A stretch of 64,000 nt of DNA. Source: Hypericum androsaemum (Eukaryota > Streptophyta > Magnoliopsida > Malpighiales > Hypericaceae). The notes below the pieces were generated by a model. That model was not told where the DNA came from. It did no database searches and saw nothing but the letters and a program-made list of their open reading frames with translations. Made by a program: the position numbers and the translations under genes. The DNA lies in assembly GCA_963995505.1 (NCBI GenBank), contig OZ023182.1, positions 5,448,707 to 5,512,706 on the forward strand, given 5' to 3'. Positions 33,704 through 43,628 of the stretch are shown piece by piece; position 1 is the first letter of the stretch; each line of letters opens with the position of its first letter.

Positions 33704-34709
33704 ATGAAGCGGAAGGCTGAGGGTAGGCGGAGCGAAGACAATAAGAAGTCCGGGAAGAAGGTACTAATTATTGTCATCGCATTTGTACACGTATGTTCCA
33801 AATTTAAAAAATGTGTAAGAAGGTGGATGAGAAATTGTTGAAATCTACTAATTATTATTTGTTTGCATGTCGTATTTGTATTTGAAGATTAAGAAGAAGG
33901 GAGAGGAGGAAGTGTTGAAAGATGATAGGAATGCATCTGAAAAGGAAAAGGTACCGCAATCTCTTTTTTTGGTGTGGATTTGAGTTGATATCTATTTTGA
34001 TCTTAATTCGACAGTGTTTAGGTTGTGTTTTAATACTGGTTTGGATGTGTTTTGATACTGGTTTGGATGTATTTTGCTGCTGGTTCGAATGTGTTTTGAT
34101 ATTAGTTTGGTTGTGTTTTGATACTGGTTTAGTTGTGTTTTGATACTGGTCTGAATATTAGTTGATACTGGTTTAGTTTTGTAATTTAAATTATTCTTAA
34201 CAATCGTTGTTATATGTGTTTCTTGTCAGACTTTGAAATTATTCTGTCAGCCTAGGAAATTAATCAGTTTGAACGAGTTCTTGAACCAAAAAGTTTCTGA
34301 TGGTTCGAAGGTGGAACGAAGGGGTTATATAAGAATGGCTGGTTTTAGTTTTTTTTTGGAGCTGGCTGTAGATGATCCTTCTCCAGAAGACATGATGGAA
34401 GTTGTCCACTTTTGTCGGCTCGAGCAAAAGGTTTTTTTGACCGAGGAGCACGTTGCAAGGATTTATGGTCTTCAATTTGGTAGTCAGGATATCACTCTGA
34501 ATATGAAACTGACTCCAGTGCAAAGGGAGACTTACAGATCAGAGGCTGACAGCTTGGGTTTGGCACCGTCTGATGCCAATTATATTAGAGTGAAGGATAT
34601 AGAGAATGCATTGAAAGGGAAAGGCAAGAAGGGTATAATACTTCACAATATGAAGGGTATAATACTTCATAAGAAGCAACCCAATATTGTTTCACAGATA
34701 AACCATTAG
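33704..34709 (+). CDS. MULE accessory ORF of unknown function
   Basis: Three exons fit well (33704-33760, 33888-33950, 34230-34709), giving 199 residues. The very basic and acidic start (MKRKAEGRRSEDNKKSGKK) is followed by a domain with YIRMAGFSFFLELAVDDPSP and FLTEEHVARIYGLQFG. This recalls, at the level of pattern only, the plant mobile/DUF1985-type domains found in transposon ORFs. Intron 2 (33951-34229) contains a minisatellite. The last 30 codons include a short internal duplication (KGIILHNMKGIILH). Expression and function are unknown. Confidence 0.5.
34010..34180. repeat. minisatellite in ORF intron (GTGTTTTGATACTGGTTTG units)
   Basis: About eight degenerate 21-22-bp units. Reversed they read CAAACCAGTATCAAAACAC, so they are the inverted counterpart of the array at 35640-36895 in the same element. 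Confidence 0.85.
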
Positions 34710-34810
34710 CAGAACACATGACAACCAGTATCATATTATATTTAAACCAATATCAGCAAATATGAAATATCATTAAACTTTCAATGTTACTTCACAATAT
34801 GAAATCAAAG

Positions 34811-37244
34811 TTAAATACCTAATGGACGGTAATTTTTATTGGTTCTGTACGTGGTATCGAAATAGATTGCATCACCGAAGGTCTTGTATTCCATTCTCAT
34901 TTTTTTGTCGGCCCAAAAGATGTTTGCAATTTGTTCTTCACTGTCCACTTCAATTTCGTAATAAAAAGATAGATTCCTAAATGCTTCAGTTCTGAAATAT
35001 TCTTGTAATAAAGTAGCTTCACCAAATTTTATCATTTTCTGTCGTCGTGTGCCCAAATGGTTCTTCAAATCAATAGGAAGGAAATCAAGCTTTTCTGCTC
35101 CTCCAACTACCTTTGCCATCAGTTCATAAGAAGACCTGAGAGGAATGCCTACATCATTGTTTATTATTGTAATTTATTGCTGCATTGAATTGACTTTCCT
35201 GTTGGATCTTAGCATTTAAGCTAACTCTCCGCCGAGAAGATCATGGTTATGTTGAACATCCCACTCCTTTATAAAATAAAATGCATTCTCAGCTGAGAGG
35301 TGAAATGTGATAAGCGCTCCACACCCTGTTCTTTCCTCCCTTCGTGAATATTTTCGAGCAATTTTATTTTTTGGGACTTCACACGTCCTACGAACGCCCT
35401 CCTTATTGCAAAGATATCTGATATAGTGTATCTCTTTAGTTTTTTCACTATTGATTTTCTTAGGCTTCTGATAATCTTTTCGCACACTGAATCCTTTTCT
35501 GTGGGCATAAGAGAGGTAGAAGTTGAGAGTATGATCCACGGTTTCAAATTGTATTGTAGACCACCATTCTCTTTTTTCCATTTCCTTTATTTTTTCCCTT
35601 GATTGGGTCATTGTTGGTGTCACTGCAAACAAATACCAATATCAAAACCAGTCGAAACTAATATCAAAACCATCCTAAACCAATAGCAGAACCAGTCAAA
35701 ACTAATATCAAAACCAGCCAAAACCAATACCAGAACTAGTCGAAACCAATACAAAAACTAGCCAAAACAAATATCAGAACTAGTCGGAACCAATATCAGA
35801 ACTAGCAGAAACTAATATCAGAACAAATCGAAACCAATAACAGAACTAGCCGAAACCAATATCAGAACTAGCCAAAACCAATATCAGAACTAGCTGAAAC
35901 CAATATCAAAACCACCCTAAACCAATAGCAGAATCAGTTGAAACCAATATCAAAACTAGCCGAAACCAATACCAGAACTAGCCGAAACCAATATAAGAAC
36001 TAGCCGGAACTAATATCAGAACTAGCCGAAACCAATATCAGAACTAGCAGAAACCAATATCAGAACTAGCAGAAACCAATATCAGAACAAATCAAAACCA
36101 ATAACAGAACTAGCCGAAACTAATATCAGAACTAGCCGAAACCAATATCAAAACTACCCTAAACCAATAGCAGAACCAGTCGAAACTAATATCAAAACCA
36201 GCCGAAACCAATACCAGAACTAGCCGAAACTAATACAAGAACTAGCCGAAACTAATATCAGAACTAGCCAGAACCAATATCAGAACTAGCAGAAACCAAT
36301 GTCAGAACAAATCGAAATCAATAACAGAACTAGCCGAAACCAATATCAGAACTAGCCGAAACCAATATCAGAACTAGCCGAAACCAATATCAGAACTAAT
36401 CGGAACCAATATCAGAAATAGTCAGAACCAATATCAGAACTAATCGAAACCAATATCAGAACGAATTGAAACCAATGTCAGAACGAATTGAAACCAATGT
36501 CAGAACTAGGCGAAACCAATACCAGAACTAGCCGAAACCAATATCAGAACTTGTCGGAACCATTATCAGAACTAGTCGGAACCAATATCAGAACTACTTG
36601 AAAACCAATATCACAACAAATCGAAACCAGTATCAGAATAAATCGAAACCAATATCATAACAATTCGAAACCAATATCAGAACAAATCGAAACCAATATC
36701 AGAAATAGGCGAAACCAATACCAGAACTAGGCGAAACCAATACCAGAACTAGTCGTAACCAATATCAGAACTAGTCGAAACCAATATCAGAACTACTTGA
36801 AAACTAATTTCAGAACTACTTGAAAACCAATATCAGAACAAATCGAAACCAATAACAGAACTAGCCGAAACTTTTATCAGAACAAATAGATTTCAAACGA
36901 AAAAAAAACCTTCTATTCCGTCACCATTTTGATTGTAGCTAAAATAACTCTGTGTGGTATCTTGGTTTGCAGTTGTTCCACTGACCTGCGTTTCATTACT
37001 TCCAATTTCACCGGCAGCGCTCTTTGACGAACTTTCTGCAAAATCAATAACAACAGAGCAAATGTAACTTAAATATGAACATTCAAACTGAAGTCGATCC
37101 CTTATATTTAATTTTAAAAGCTTTTCAACTGAAACTTTTATAACATATGAACAACTAGTATTTACCTCTAATTAGCGGGATGTCATTTGTTTCACCATCC
37201 AAGCATTCTTCCTCATTTTTCTCAATTATGTTTGCTGAAGCCAT
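34811..37244 (-). pseudogene. FAR1-type MULE transposase, broken
   Basis: Minus-strand exons 37244-37166, 37035-36910 and from 35622 downward. The first encodes MASANIIEKNEEECLDGE. The third holds a FAR1/WRKY-GCM1 zinc-binding domain (IRYLCNKEGVRRTCEV ... RTGCGALITFHL ... WDVQHNHDL). After that a TAA at 35216-35218 and a frame change near 35160 interrupt it. The frame then resumes with the transposase N-terminus (FWADKKMRMEYKTFGDAIYF and FDTTYRTN, with the first catalytic Asp) and stops at about 34811. The rest of the DDE domain and the SWIM finger are missing. The donor at 36909 is weak (GTTTTT). Intron 2 is almost entirely minisatellite. Confidence 0.85.
35640..36895. repeat. 1.25-kb minisatellite, about 23-bp units (AACCAATATCAGAACTAGCCG)
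   Basis: More than fifty units, mostly 21-24 bp, have the near-constant core AACCAATATCAGAAC and a variable tail (TAGCCGA, AAATCGA, GAATTGA, TAGTCGG). Runs of identical variants show local higher-order duplication. It fills intron 2 of the transposase pseudogene. Confidence 0.95.
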
Positions 37245-37589
37245 ACACAGAAGTTGCGGAAGTTTTCCTCCGAATGTTTTAATGCAACTTCGGAAATGAA
37301 GAAGAAAACTCAATTGTAAGGGCAGAGAGGTGAAGCTCAATTGGAATCAGCAACTGAGTGTGAGGCGAAAGGTTGAAATCTTTGCTGCTGTCTGCGTTGG
37401 TTTCGACTTTAATGGTTTTGCGGCGCTGGTAGACCAAACGTCCCAGCTTTGGATTTGTAAAAAAGCTGTCAGCCGTAATTTTTGCACTCCACGAGAACAG
37501 CATAAATAATCACACCTATTCTCTATCTTCGTTTCCACTATTTATGATTTTCCACTAATATCCCTTATCATATTTTCAATCTTTTTGGT

Positions 37590-37990
37590 CCATTCTGGAT
37601 TGAGCACGGAGTGAAGGGATTGATTCCGTACGGTTTGGAGTGAAGGGGAACCGCAGTGGCAAGCGTAGTTATGTGATAATGGCGAGTGCAGTTATGTGAT
37701 GATGGCAAGCGCAGTTATGTGATAATGGCATGTGTATTTTGTGACAGTGGCAAGTCCCGTTGATGATAATGGCGCGCGTGGTTTTTTTCATTTTGGTCCC
37801 CCATATTTTAGCATTTTTGCAAAAAGGTCACACTGGCATGCGTAGTTATGTGATAGTGGCATGCGCAGTTATGTGATACTGGCATGCGCAGTCACGTGAT
37901 AATGGCATTTGTATCCGGCCTGCGTTTGTGCGTGGCTTTTTTCATTTTGGTCCCGAAATTTTAGCGCGTTTGCAAAAAAGTCCCCGCGTG
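37590..37990. repeat. subterminal repeats of the large MULE
   Basis: Units such as GCAGTTATGTGATAATGGCA and TGGCATGCGCAGTTATGTGATA repeat about eight times, next to the right inverted end. A ~20-bp periodicity is evident. This differs from the AACCAATATC array but lies where transposase-binding repeats are often found. Confidence 0.7.
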
Positions 37991-38096
37991 TCTTCATTCC
38001 GAACGGTTCGGAATCTGAGCATTCCGTGCCCAATCCAGACCCCCATTTGCGTGGGGACATTCCTTGTCCCCACCTAATCCATGCCCGTGAACTACC

Positions 38097-38742
38097 AACG
38101 AGTTCGTGTAATTAATTTTGGAGTGCCGGTGAGTTTTGGCAACTTCTAGGTGTATGATTTATAGTATACGGTATTCGTTCTCATGTATTTGGAAACATTT
38201 GATTCTGAGTAGAACACAATCAATTTTATAAATAGAGACGACTCTATCGACGGAATTTATTTCATTCATAAAGTATAAACTTAATATTTTGATTGCAATC
38301 GTGTAAATATTCGGAAGTTTTTAACTTATGCGTTTTGTCAATTAGGGTGTAATTTTACTCGGAAGTAATACATTCATTGACTTATATTTTGATTATGAAA
38401 ATCGAAACTCATTGTCGGTTGAAGTCAGGCCAACTACCTTTGTTTTTGTTGGTCGAAATTATTGGATATCCATCCCCTTATATTGTTAACGGAGAATATT
38501 TTCTCTTCCCTTTTTCACTCCTCTTTTCTACTTTCGCATGATTCACCTTTACTTCTAGGTTCACTTTTCCTCCAAAGAAACTCACTGTTTCACACTGCTT
38601 TTTTTACAGCCGCCGGTTTCATTAAAGCTTGGACGCACTAAAATTTCACAATGCCTTTATCAATTATCACACTCCAACAATTCCCCCTGCCCATGCATTT
38701 TTTCTTCGATTCAAATGGCTCCAAGTTGCCTATCACTATTCT
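38097..38742. other. no gene recognised
   Basis: AT-rich spacer between the large MULE and the Cassandra element. Confidence 0.5.
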
Positions 38743-39353
38743 TGTGATACCCCGTAAATAATATGTAGTAAATGATATGTACTGTCTGAAATACCTTAAA
38801 TAATTTGATTGATACTATCCATATTAACAAAGTGTACCTTCTTTGCTGGCACACATCTTGAGATAACTCCAAGGTTAAACGTGTTTGGCCGGGAGTAGGA
38901 TCAGAATGGGTGACCTCCTAAGAAGTTTTCGGGAGTGAGGACAAAATACGCTAGAAAAGACTCGTGTTGGTCTGTGGAGACAGTCGGTCAGATCACGGGG
39001 CGTTATATTTGGTATCAGAGCAAATACGTCTCTGAGACTGTTCTGTATTCTGTGTGGCGCGACGAGGACATCGTGTATTTAAGGAAGGGTGAATGTGATA
39101 CCCCGTAAATGATATGTACTGTCTGAAATACCTTAAGTGATTTGATTGATACTATCCATATTAACAAGGTGCACCTTCTTTGCTGGCACACATCTTGAGA
39201 GAACTCCAAGGTTAAACGCGTTTGGCCAGGAGTATGATCAGAATGGGTGACCTCCTGGGAAGTTTTCGGGATGCGTGCGAGTGAAGACAAAATACGCTAG
39301 AAAAGACTCGTGTTGGTCTGTGGAGACAGTCGGTCAGATCATGGGGCATTACA
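38743..39353 (+). mobile_element. Cassandra TRIM retrotransposon, complete
   Basis: LTRs 38743-39007 (265 bp) and 39094-39353 (260 bp) both begin TGTGATACCCC. A 5-bp duplication ATTCT flanks the element (38738-38742, 39354-39358). The primer-binding site TGGTATCAGAGC (39010-39021) complements the initiator Met tRNA, and the purine tract AAGGAAGGGTGAA precedes LTR2. The internal part is only 86 bp and non-coding. Both LTRs contain a 5S rRNA-like core (AACTCCAAGGTTAAAC and AGAATGGGTGACCTCC). LTR1 ends TA instead of CA and has a small deletion after the 5S core; LTR2 keeps GGGATGCGTGCGAG. Confidence 0.97.
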
Positions 39354-39358
39354 ATTCT

Positions 39359-39786
39359 CGTCAAAAAAAAGTTGCCTATCACTATGCTGTGTTGATGATT
39401 ATTGATTAGTAATTAGCATAAGAAATTGAGTATATTTTGATCGTACTACCTAATATTAAGATGCACATTAAATTAACTAAATAAATGGTGATAAAATGTT
39501 ATTCAACTTGTTTCAGCCAAGCTATATTCTCATCATTTGAAATTTGGGACTCTAAACAAATGTTATTACATGCTATCCTTTCTTATTTGACTTTATATTA
39601 GTAATCTTTTAATCTTTTGTAATATGTGAAAAAATAAGGGGAAAAAAACTCCAACGGAGACAGACTCAATTTGTGATCTTCACCTTTGGCTTGGCTCGAA
39701 CAAGGTCTCAAGTCAGCCACTAAAAAGAATAATCCCCCAAACAATTTAATCTAATTACAAAACCACAATCAAGGGACTCTTAAAGT
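39359..39786. other. 3' flank of the BIG GRAIN 1-like gene
   Basis: AT-rich, no coding sequence recognised. Probably contains its 3' UTR. Confidence 0.5.
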
Positions 39787-40626
39787 CTAAACAAAGAAAC
39801 CATCGGCAATAACTTGATTGGTCTTGAAGCTGGTAGTTTCATAAACAGGCAATTCCTCATAGTACGTTCCATTTCCAATCCCAATTAGATGATGATCAAG
39901 CTCAAAAAGATCAGAACTTGAGCAACTCACATCATCATCATCTTCCTCCTCACCATCATAATTCAAGTAACTAACCGGATAGAACCTAATCGACCTCTTG
40001 GACCTTCTACCAGGAGTAGTAGTAGGGGTCTTGCTTAGACAGGTCCAGGAAAACGACGACGTAGAGCAAGAAGGCGACTTGGGTTTAGTACTGCCATTGA
40101 TAGAGCAGATCTTCGCCTTCTTGGTGGGGATGAAAATGGAGTACAGGAAGCTGGCGATCCTGCCTCCGGGAGAAATGGGTTGCTTCACTTTCTTCCACTC
40201 TCCGTATATCTCCGAAGCTCGAAGCTTGGTCCTCGTAAAGTCGAGACCTTGACGATGATCTTTCTCCATCTTAATGTTCTGCTGCTGCTGCTGCTGGAAG
40301 CTAACAACATTGCCGGTTCTTGGAGTTCCTTTGGTGGTGCTAGTAGTACGTTGACTTTTCTGCCTCTCCATTCGGGTTTCCACCATTGTAGCTCTTCTCA
40401 AGCTGGTCAACTCCTTGTTGTTGTTCTTGGTATCTTCTTCCCCAAGGAACTGGGTCCTTCCCCTGCTCGGAGGAACAGAGCTGCTCTGTTTCTTGGACAA
40501 GGCGGGTTCGTGGTCAATGGAGCGGTAGATGGAGTCGAGAAGGGAGGAAGAGAAAGACTGGGTTCTTCTCCGATTAGGTAAGGTGGTCATCTCTTCCTTT
40601 AAAGCTCTCTCCTTTTTCTTGTACAT
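39787..40626 (-). CDS. BIG GRAIN 1-like protein
   Basis: Plant-specific protein. In rice BIG GRAIN 1 is plasma-membrane associated and raises auxin sensitivity and grain size; function here is by family. The single exon encodes 279 residues. Family landmarks in order: RTQSFSSSLLDSIYRSID near the start, a basic mid-region with six Gln in a row, SEIYGEWKKVKQPISPGGRI, ASFLYSIFIPTKKAKI, FYPVSYLNYDGEEEDDDDVS, SSSDLFELDHHLIGIG, and the C-terminal ELPVYETTSFKTNQVIADG. The ATG at 40626 (MYKKKERA) is chosen; the internal Met at residue 13 is an alternative. The upstream region is duplicated (see the repeat entries). Confidence 0.9.
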   Translation of the reverse strand: MYKKKERALKEEMTTLPNRRRTQSFSSSLLDSIYRSIDHEPALSKKQSSSVPPSRGRTQFLGEEDTKNNNKELTSLRRATMVETRMERQKSQRTTSTTKGTPRTGNVVSFQQQQQQNIKMEKDHRQGLDFTRTKLRASEIYGEWKKVKQPISPGGRIASFLYSIFIPTKKAKICSINGSTKPKSPSCSTSSFSWTCLSKTPTTTPGRRSKRSIRFYPVSYLNYDGEEEDDDDVSCSSSDLFELDHHLIGIGNGTYYEELPVYETTSFKTNQVIADGFFV

Positions 40627-40669
40627 TGTTTTAGAAATAGAATGGTCCTAACTAGCCAGCAGGGAGATG

Positions 40670-41040
40670 GGTTTTTAAGGAGAGGGGGGGAAAAGTTAAT
40701 TGTTTTTTGCAGGGAATGAATGTAAGAGGAGGGAAAGGGAAGGCTGTGAGTATTTGTTATGAAGTGAAAGGACAGAGAGTGAGAGGGTGTAGATTAATGG
40801 ATCATGTGGAGAAGAGAGAGATGGTGGGAGGTTAATTAAGATTTTTGATTTATATTATTAATATCAAATTATCCAGTGAGTTAACTTATAATACATATTT
40901 GAGGTAAGTATAATTTTTAAAATTTGTCAAAGTTCTTTCAGTGCTTATTTAAAATTTCTAATAGTTAATTAAGTTGTTGTACGGGGAAGGATTAGTTTTG
41001 TAATAAAGGAAAAGAGAGCAGGGGGAAAATTTAGGCGGGT
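40670..41040. repeat. upstream duplication, unit A
   Basis: This block immediately upstream of the BIG GRAIN 1-like gene is repeated as unit B (41524-42508). Shared text includes GGCTGTGAGTATTTGTTATG, ATTAATGGATCATGTGGAGA and TTAGTTGTTGTACGGGG-like sequence. Unit A lacks the two insertions found in unit B. Confidence 0.9.
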
Positions 41041-41059
41041 TGGCCTAAATTTCGGGTTC

Positions 41060-41520
41060 TAGACGGCATTGAATTTTGTTCTTTTCTCAAGCAAAATTTT
41101 TGTTAAAGAGATTAAATTGAAGAAGAAAAAGGGGAAATTAAGGAAGAACAAGAGAGAGATGAAGGAGAGAAAATCGTCTCACTTTCTTAATTGTGTTTCT
41201 TCTATTGTGTATTTACAATACCTAAAGAATATCCTATATATTTACAACCATCTCGAAAGAAAAAAGGTAAAGGTACAAAAGTTTAGTAAATAAATCAGCT
41301 GGTTGTACCTCAGTAGGGATATGGAACAGCTTGATGATGTCCCGTTGAACTTTCTCACGAACTATATGGAGGTCAATCTCGATGTGCTTTGTGCGTTCGT
41401 CAAAAATAGAATTTTTGACAATGTAAATAGTAGACTTGCTGTCACAATATACCAGGCTGGGCTCGATCAAAGGAATATAAAGATCAGCCAAAAGATAACG
41501 AAGCCACTGTAATTCACAAG
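41060..41520 (-). mobile_element. Ty1/copia fragment (RNase H end)
   Basis: The minus strand from about 41515 reads CELQWLRYLLADLYIP-like sequence, then LVYCDSKSTIYIVKNSIFDE, RTKHIEIDLHIVREKVQ and LFHIPTEVQPADLFTK, the end of a copia RNase H domain. The frame then runs out into LTR-like AT-rich sequence with a TTGTGTATTTACAATAC motif. It lies exactly between duplication units A and B. Confidence 0.85.
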
Positions 41521-41718
41521 TGAGGGTTTATAAGGAGACAGGGGAAAAGTAATTTGTTTTTGCAGGGATTGTAAGAGGAAGGAAAGAGAAGGCTGTGAGT
41601 ATTTGTTATGTTGTGAAAGGACAGAGAGAGTGAGATGGTGTAAATTAATGGATCATGTGGAGAAGAGAGAGATGGTGTGAGGTTAATTAAGATTTTTGAT
41701 TTATACTACTAATATCTC

Positions 41719-41970
41719 GACACCGGATTGAGTGGGGACTAAATAAAATTTATCCCCAGGTGGGGACAAAATTTTGGGCCGTCAGATTTGATTGTCTTTA
41801 AATCTGATGGTCAATAACATATCTGGTGATAATAGTTTGCATGTGAAATGATATTAGTTTGCATGAGGCTAATTTGCATGTGAAGTGATATTGGTTTGTA
41901 TGTGTAATGATATTGGTTTGCGTTAGTCCATATGCGTGGGGACCAGCTCAGTCCCTACCAAATCCGCCCC
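41719..41970. mobile_element. 252-bp MULE-derived MITE ('GGGGAC' family)
   Basis: The duplication TAATATCTC/TAATATCTG (41710-41718, 41971-41979) has one mismatch. Inverted ends carry GGATTGAGTGGGGAC and, reversed, GGATTTGGTAGGGAC. The interior has four units such as GTTTGCATGTGAAATGATATT, which reversed give AAACCAATATCA-type units. The corresponding site in unit A (near 40859) is empty, which confirms the insertion. Confidence 0.9.
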
Positions 41971-42038
41971 TAATATCTGAATATCCATTGAGTCATAATA
42001 CATATTTGAGGCAAGTAAAATTTTTAAAATTCGTCAAA

Positions 42039-42348
42039 TTTTTTTTAAATAAATAAAATATTATTACCCATCAAAAGGCTACGTCAAGCGTGCACAAATG
42101 CATTATACCTAATAGTGCCGTAGACACTAATTAATGCCTAAACATATACAGAGATAATAAACTATCAAATAATAAAAAAACAAGATATGTGGTATCTCCG
42201 CCGATCAACTCTTATGTTTCCTCGTGTGGCTCTTACTCCATTCAGCTCTTTTACCTCCTTCTTCTCTCTTCAAAATAGAAGCTAGTCCACTTTTTGGTTT
42301 GTCGTCCTCCTTGGTATCATCCGATTCGTAGAGTTCGTTTCTCTCTTG
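42039..42348 (-). pseudogene. retroposed 3' end of an unidentified mRNA
   Basis: The insert is flanked by a perfect 13-bp repeat AAAATTCGTCAAA (42026-42038, 42349-42361) and starts on the plus strand with poly-T, the antisense of a poly-A tail. The minus strand is open from the truncation point for 46 codons to a TGA. The peptide is highly charged (ESDDTKEDDKPKSG, LASILKREEGGKRAEW, SHTRKHKS at the C-terminus), followed by an AT-rich 3' UTR-like tail. This looks like a 5'-truncated processed copy. The parent gene was not recognised. Unit A lacks it. Confidence 0.75.
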
Positions 42349-42580
42349 AAAATTCGTCAAAGTTCTTCCAACACTTATTTAACATAGTTACGTTTCTAAT
42401 TACTAAACTCAAAATTTTTGGTTAAAGTTTCTAATAGTTAATTAGGTTGTTGTACGGGGTAAGGATAAGTTTGGTAATAAAGGAGAGGAGAGTCGGGGGA
42501 AAAGGAAGTGTGCATTTGTGTTGGCTAGTCTGGGTACTTTGCGTCTGTGGAAACTGGAAACATTTTAAAAGGGAAGCGAT

Positions 42581-43185
42581 CAATGTTTTAAAAACTGCAG
42601 TCCGATTGGTCGGACCACTATCCAGAATCAAATCCATATCGATTTTACCATAAACCCCAAAATACAGTTCGACCGGCTAAAATCTGGTCAGACATGCCTG
42701 GTTAGGTACTTTCGGGTGACCCGGTTCGCCCGAATCAGAAAAATTAGTATTTATTTTTTCTATTTTATATGATTTAATTTAGAAATAAAACCTCAACTTC
42801 CACATTAGGAGCGTGTACATCACTTATTGATCAAAAAAAAAATTATCTTGTAACAATTCTTGATAATATTTTAACTAAGTCAAACGAATTGAACTAATAT
42901 GTCGAACTTGAAAACTTGTATAATCATCTTCTTATTCTTCTAGACTTGTTCAATCATGTTTGAAGACTTTGTTTGGATAAATTGTATAACAAAGTTGCTA
43001 AATATTTGAACTTTTTTGATATTTTATTATTTTTTTAATATTAAATTAAATTTATTAAATATTATTTAATTATATTAATGTAAAATAGAAGTATTGGTCT
43101 GATCGGTAGTTTGACCGGTCAGACTAAGTGAACCAAAAATTTTAAGAATTCTGAATCACCTTCCGGGTCAGTTTTAAAAATATTG
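42581..43185. mobile_element. non-autonomous hAT element
   Basis: Ends CAATGTTTTAAAAACTG and, reversed, CAATATTTTTAAAACTG are inverted repeats. The flanks GAAGCGAT (42573-42580) and GAAGTGAT (43186-43193) form an 8-bp duplication with one mismatch. Subterminal GGTCGGACC and GACCGGTCAGAC motifs resemble those of the next element. No coding sequence. Confidence 0.88.
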
Positions 43186-43628
43186 GAAGTGATCCCGCGC
43201 GTGCGGGTTATTTTGTTTTGCAGGTTGGAATAATGTTTGGACAAAGACCTTGACGGAAGTACTAGGCCTGTGGGTTCCGACACTAAAAAGACATTCCAGT
43301 GAGCCCCAATCGTTCGAAGCCCACATCTTGTTATTAATCTCGGCTGTTCGACTTTTTTTTTCCTTTCTATTTTTTTCCATTGGTTAAAAACACCATATAT
43401 TAACATCCAATTAGCTGAATAAATTTACTCGCCAAATTTTAATCAACTACGTTCTATAGATCGAAATTGAGATACTTATTAAATTAGAACAATCTTCATC
43501 AGTTAATCATGGCTCGCCCTTGATGAATTGCAAACAACTAAATTAGAATTTAGTATTGTATTTATTTTTGCCTACAACTGCCTAGAATCTGTTATCGAAT
43601 AATGTCAAATTTTATTTATGGAAAAAAC

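Larger units (their letters stand above)
32862..38085. mobile_element. 5.2-kb MULE with two convergent genes ('GGGGAC' family, largest member)
   Basis: The direct repeat CGTGAACTACC lies at 32851-32861 and 38086-38096; it is 11 bp and contains the expected 9-bp duplication. The ends are imperfect inverted repeats (left GAAATTGGATCCAGCGGGGAC; right, reversed, GGCATGGATTAGGTGGGGAC). A rightward gene (33704-34709) and a leftward FAR1-type transposase pseudogene (37244-34811) converge, the same plan as maize MuDR. Each has a minisatellite in an intron. It is the likely autonomous ancestor of the copies at 24705 and 41719. Confidence 0.88.
41524..42508. repeat. upstream duplication, unit B (interrupted)
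   Basis: Unit B matches unit A in three blocks: 41524-41718, 41971-42038 and 42349-42508. A small MULE (41719-41970) and a retroposed fragment (42039-42348) separate the blocks. It carries GGCTGTGAGTATTTGTTATG and the other shared text with scattered substitutions. Confidence 0.88.

Noticed and set aside
35640..36895. CRISPR-like array
   Set aside because: Units are about 23 bp, contiguous and degenerate, with no unique spacers, and the host is a plant. It is a minisatellite in a transposon intron.
38860..38960. 5S rRNA gene
   Set aside because: The 5S-like sequence is diverged and only part of the gene, and it recurs in both LTRs of a TRIM element with a tRNA primer site. It is a Cassandra LTR rather than rDNA.
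39010..39021. tRNA-related sequence TGGTATCAGAGC as part of a tRNA gene
   Set aside because: It is the primer-binding site just after LTR1 of the Cassandra element; there is no tRNA cloverleaf around it.
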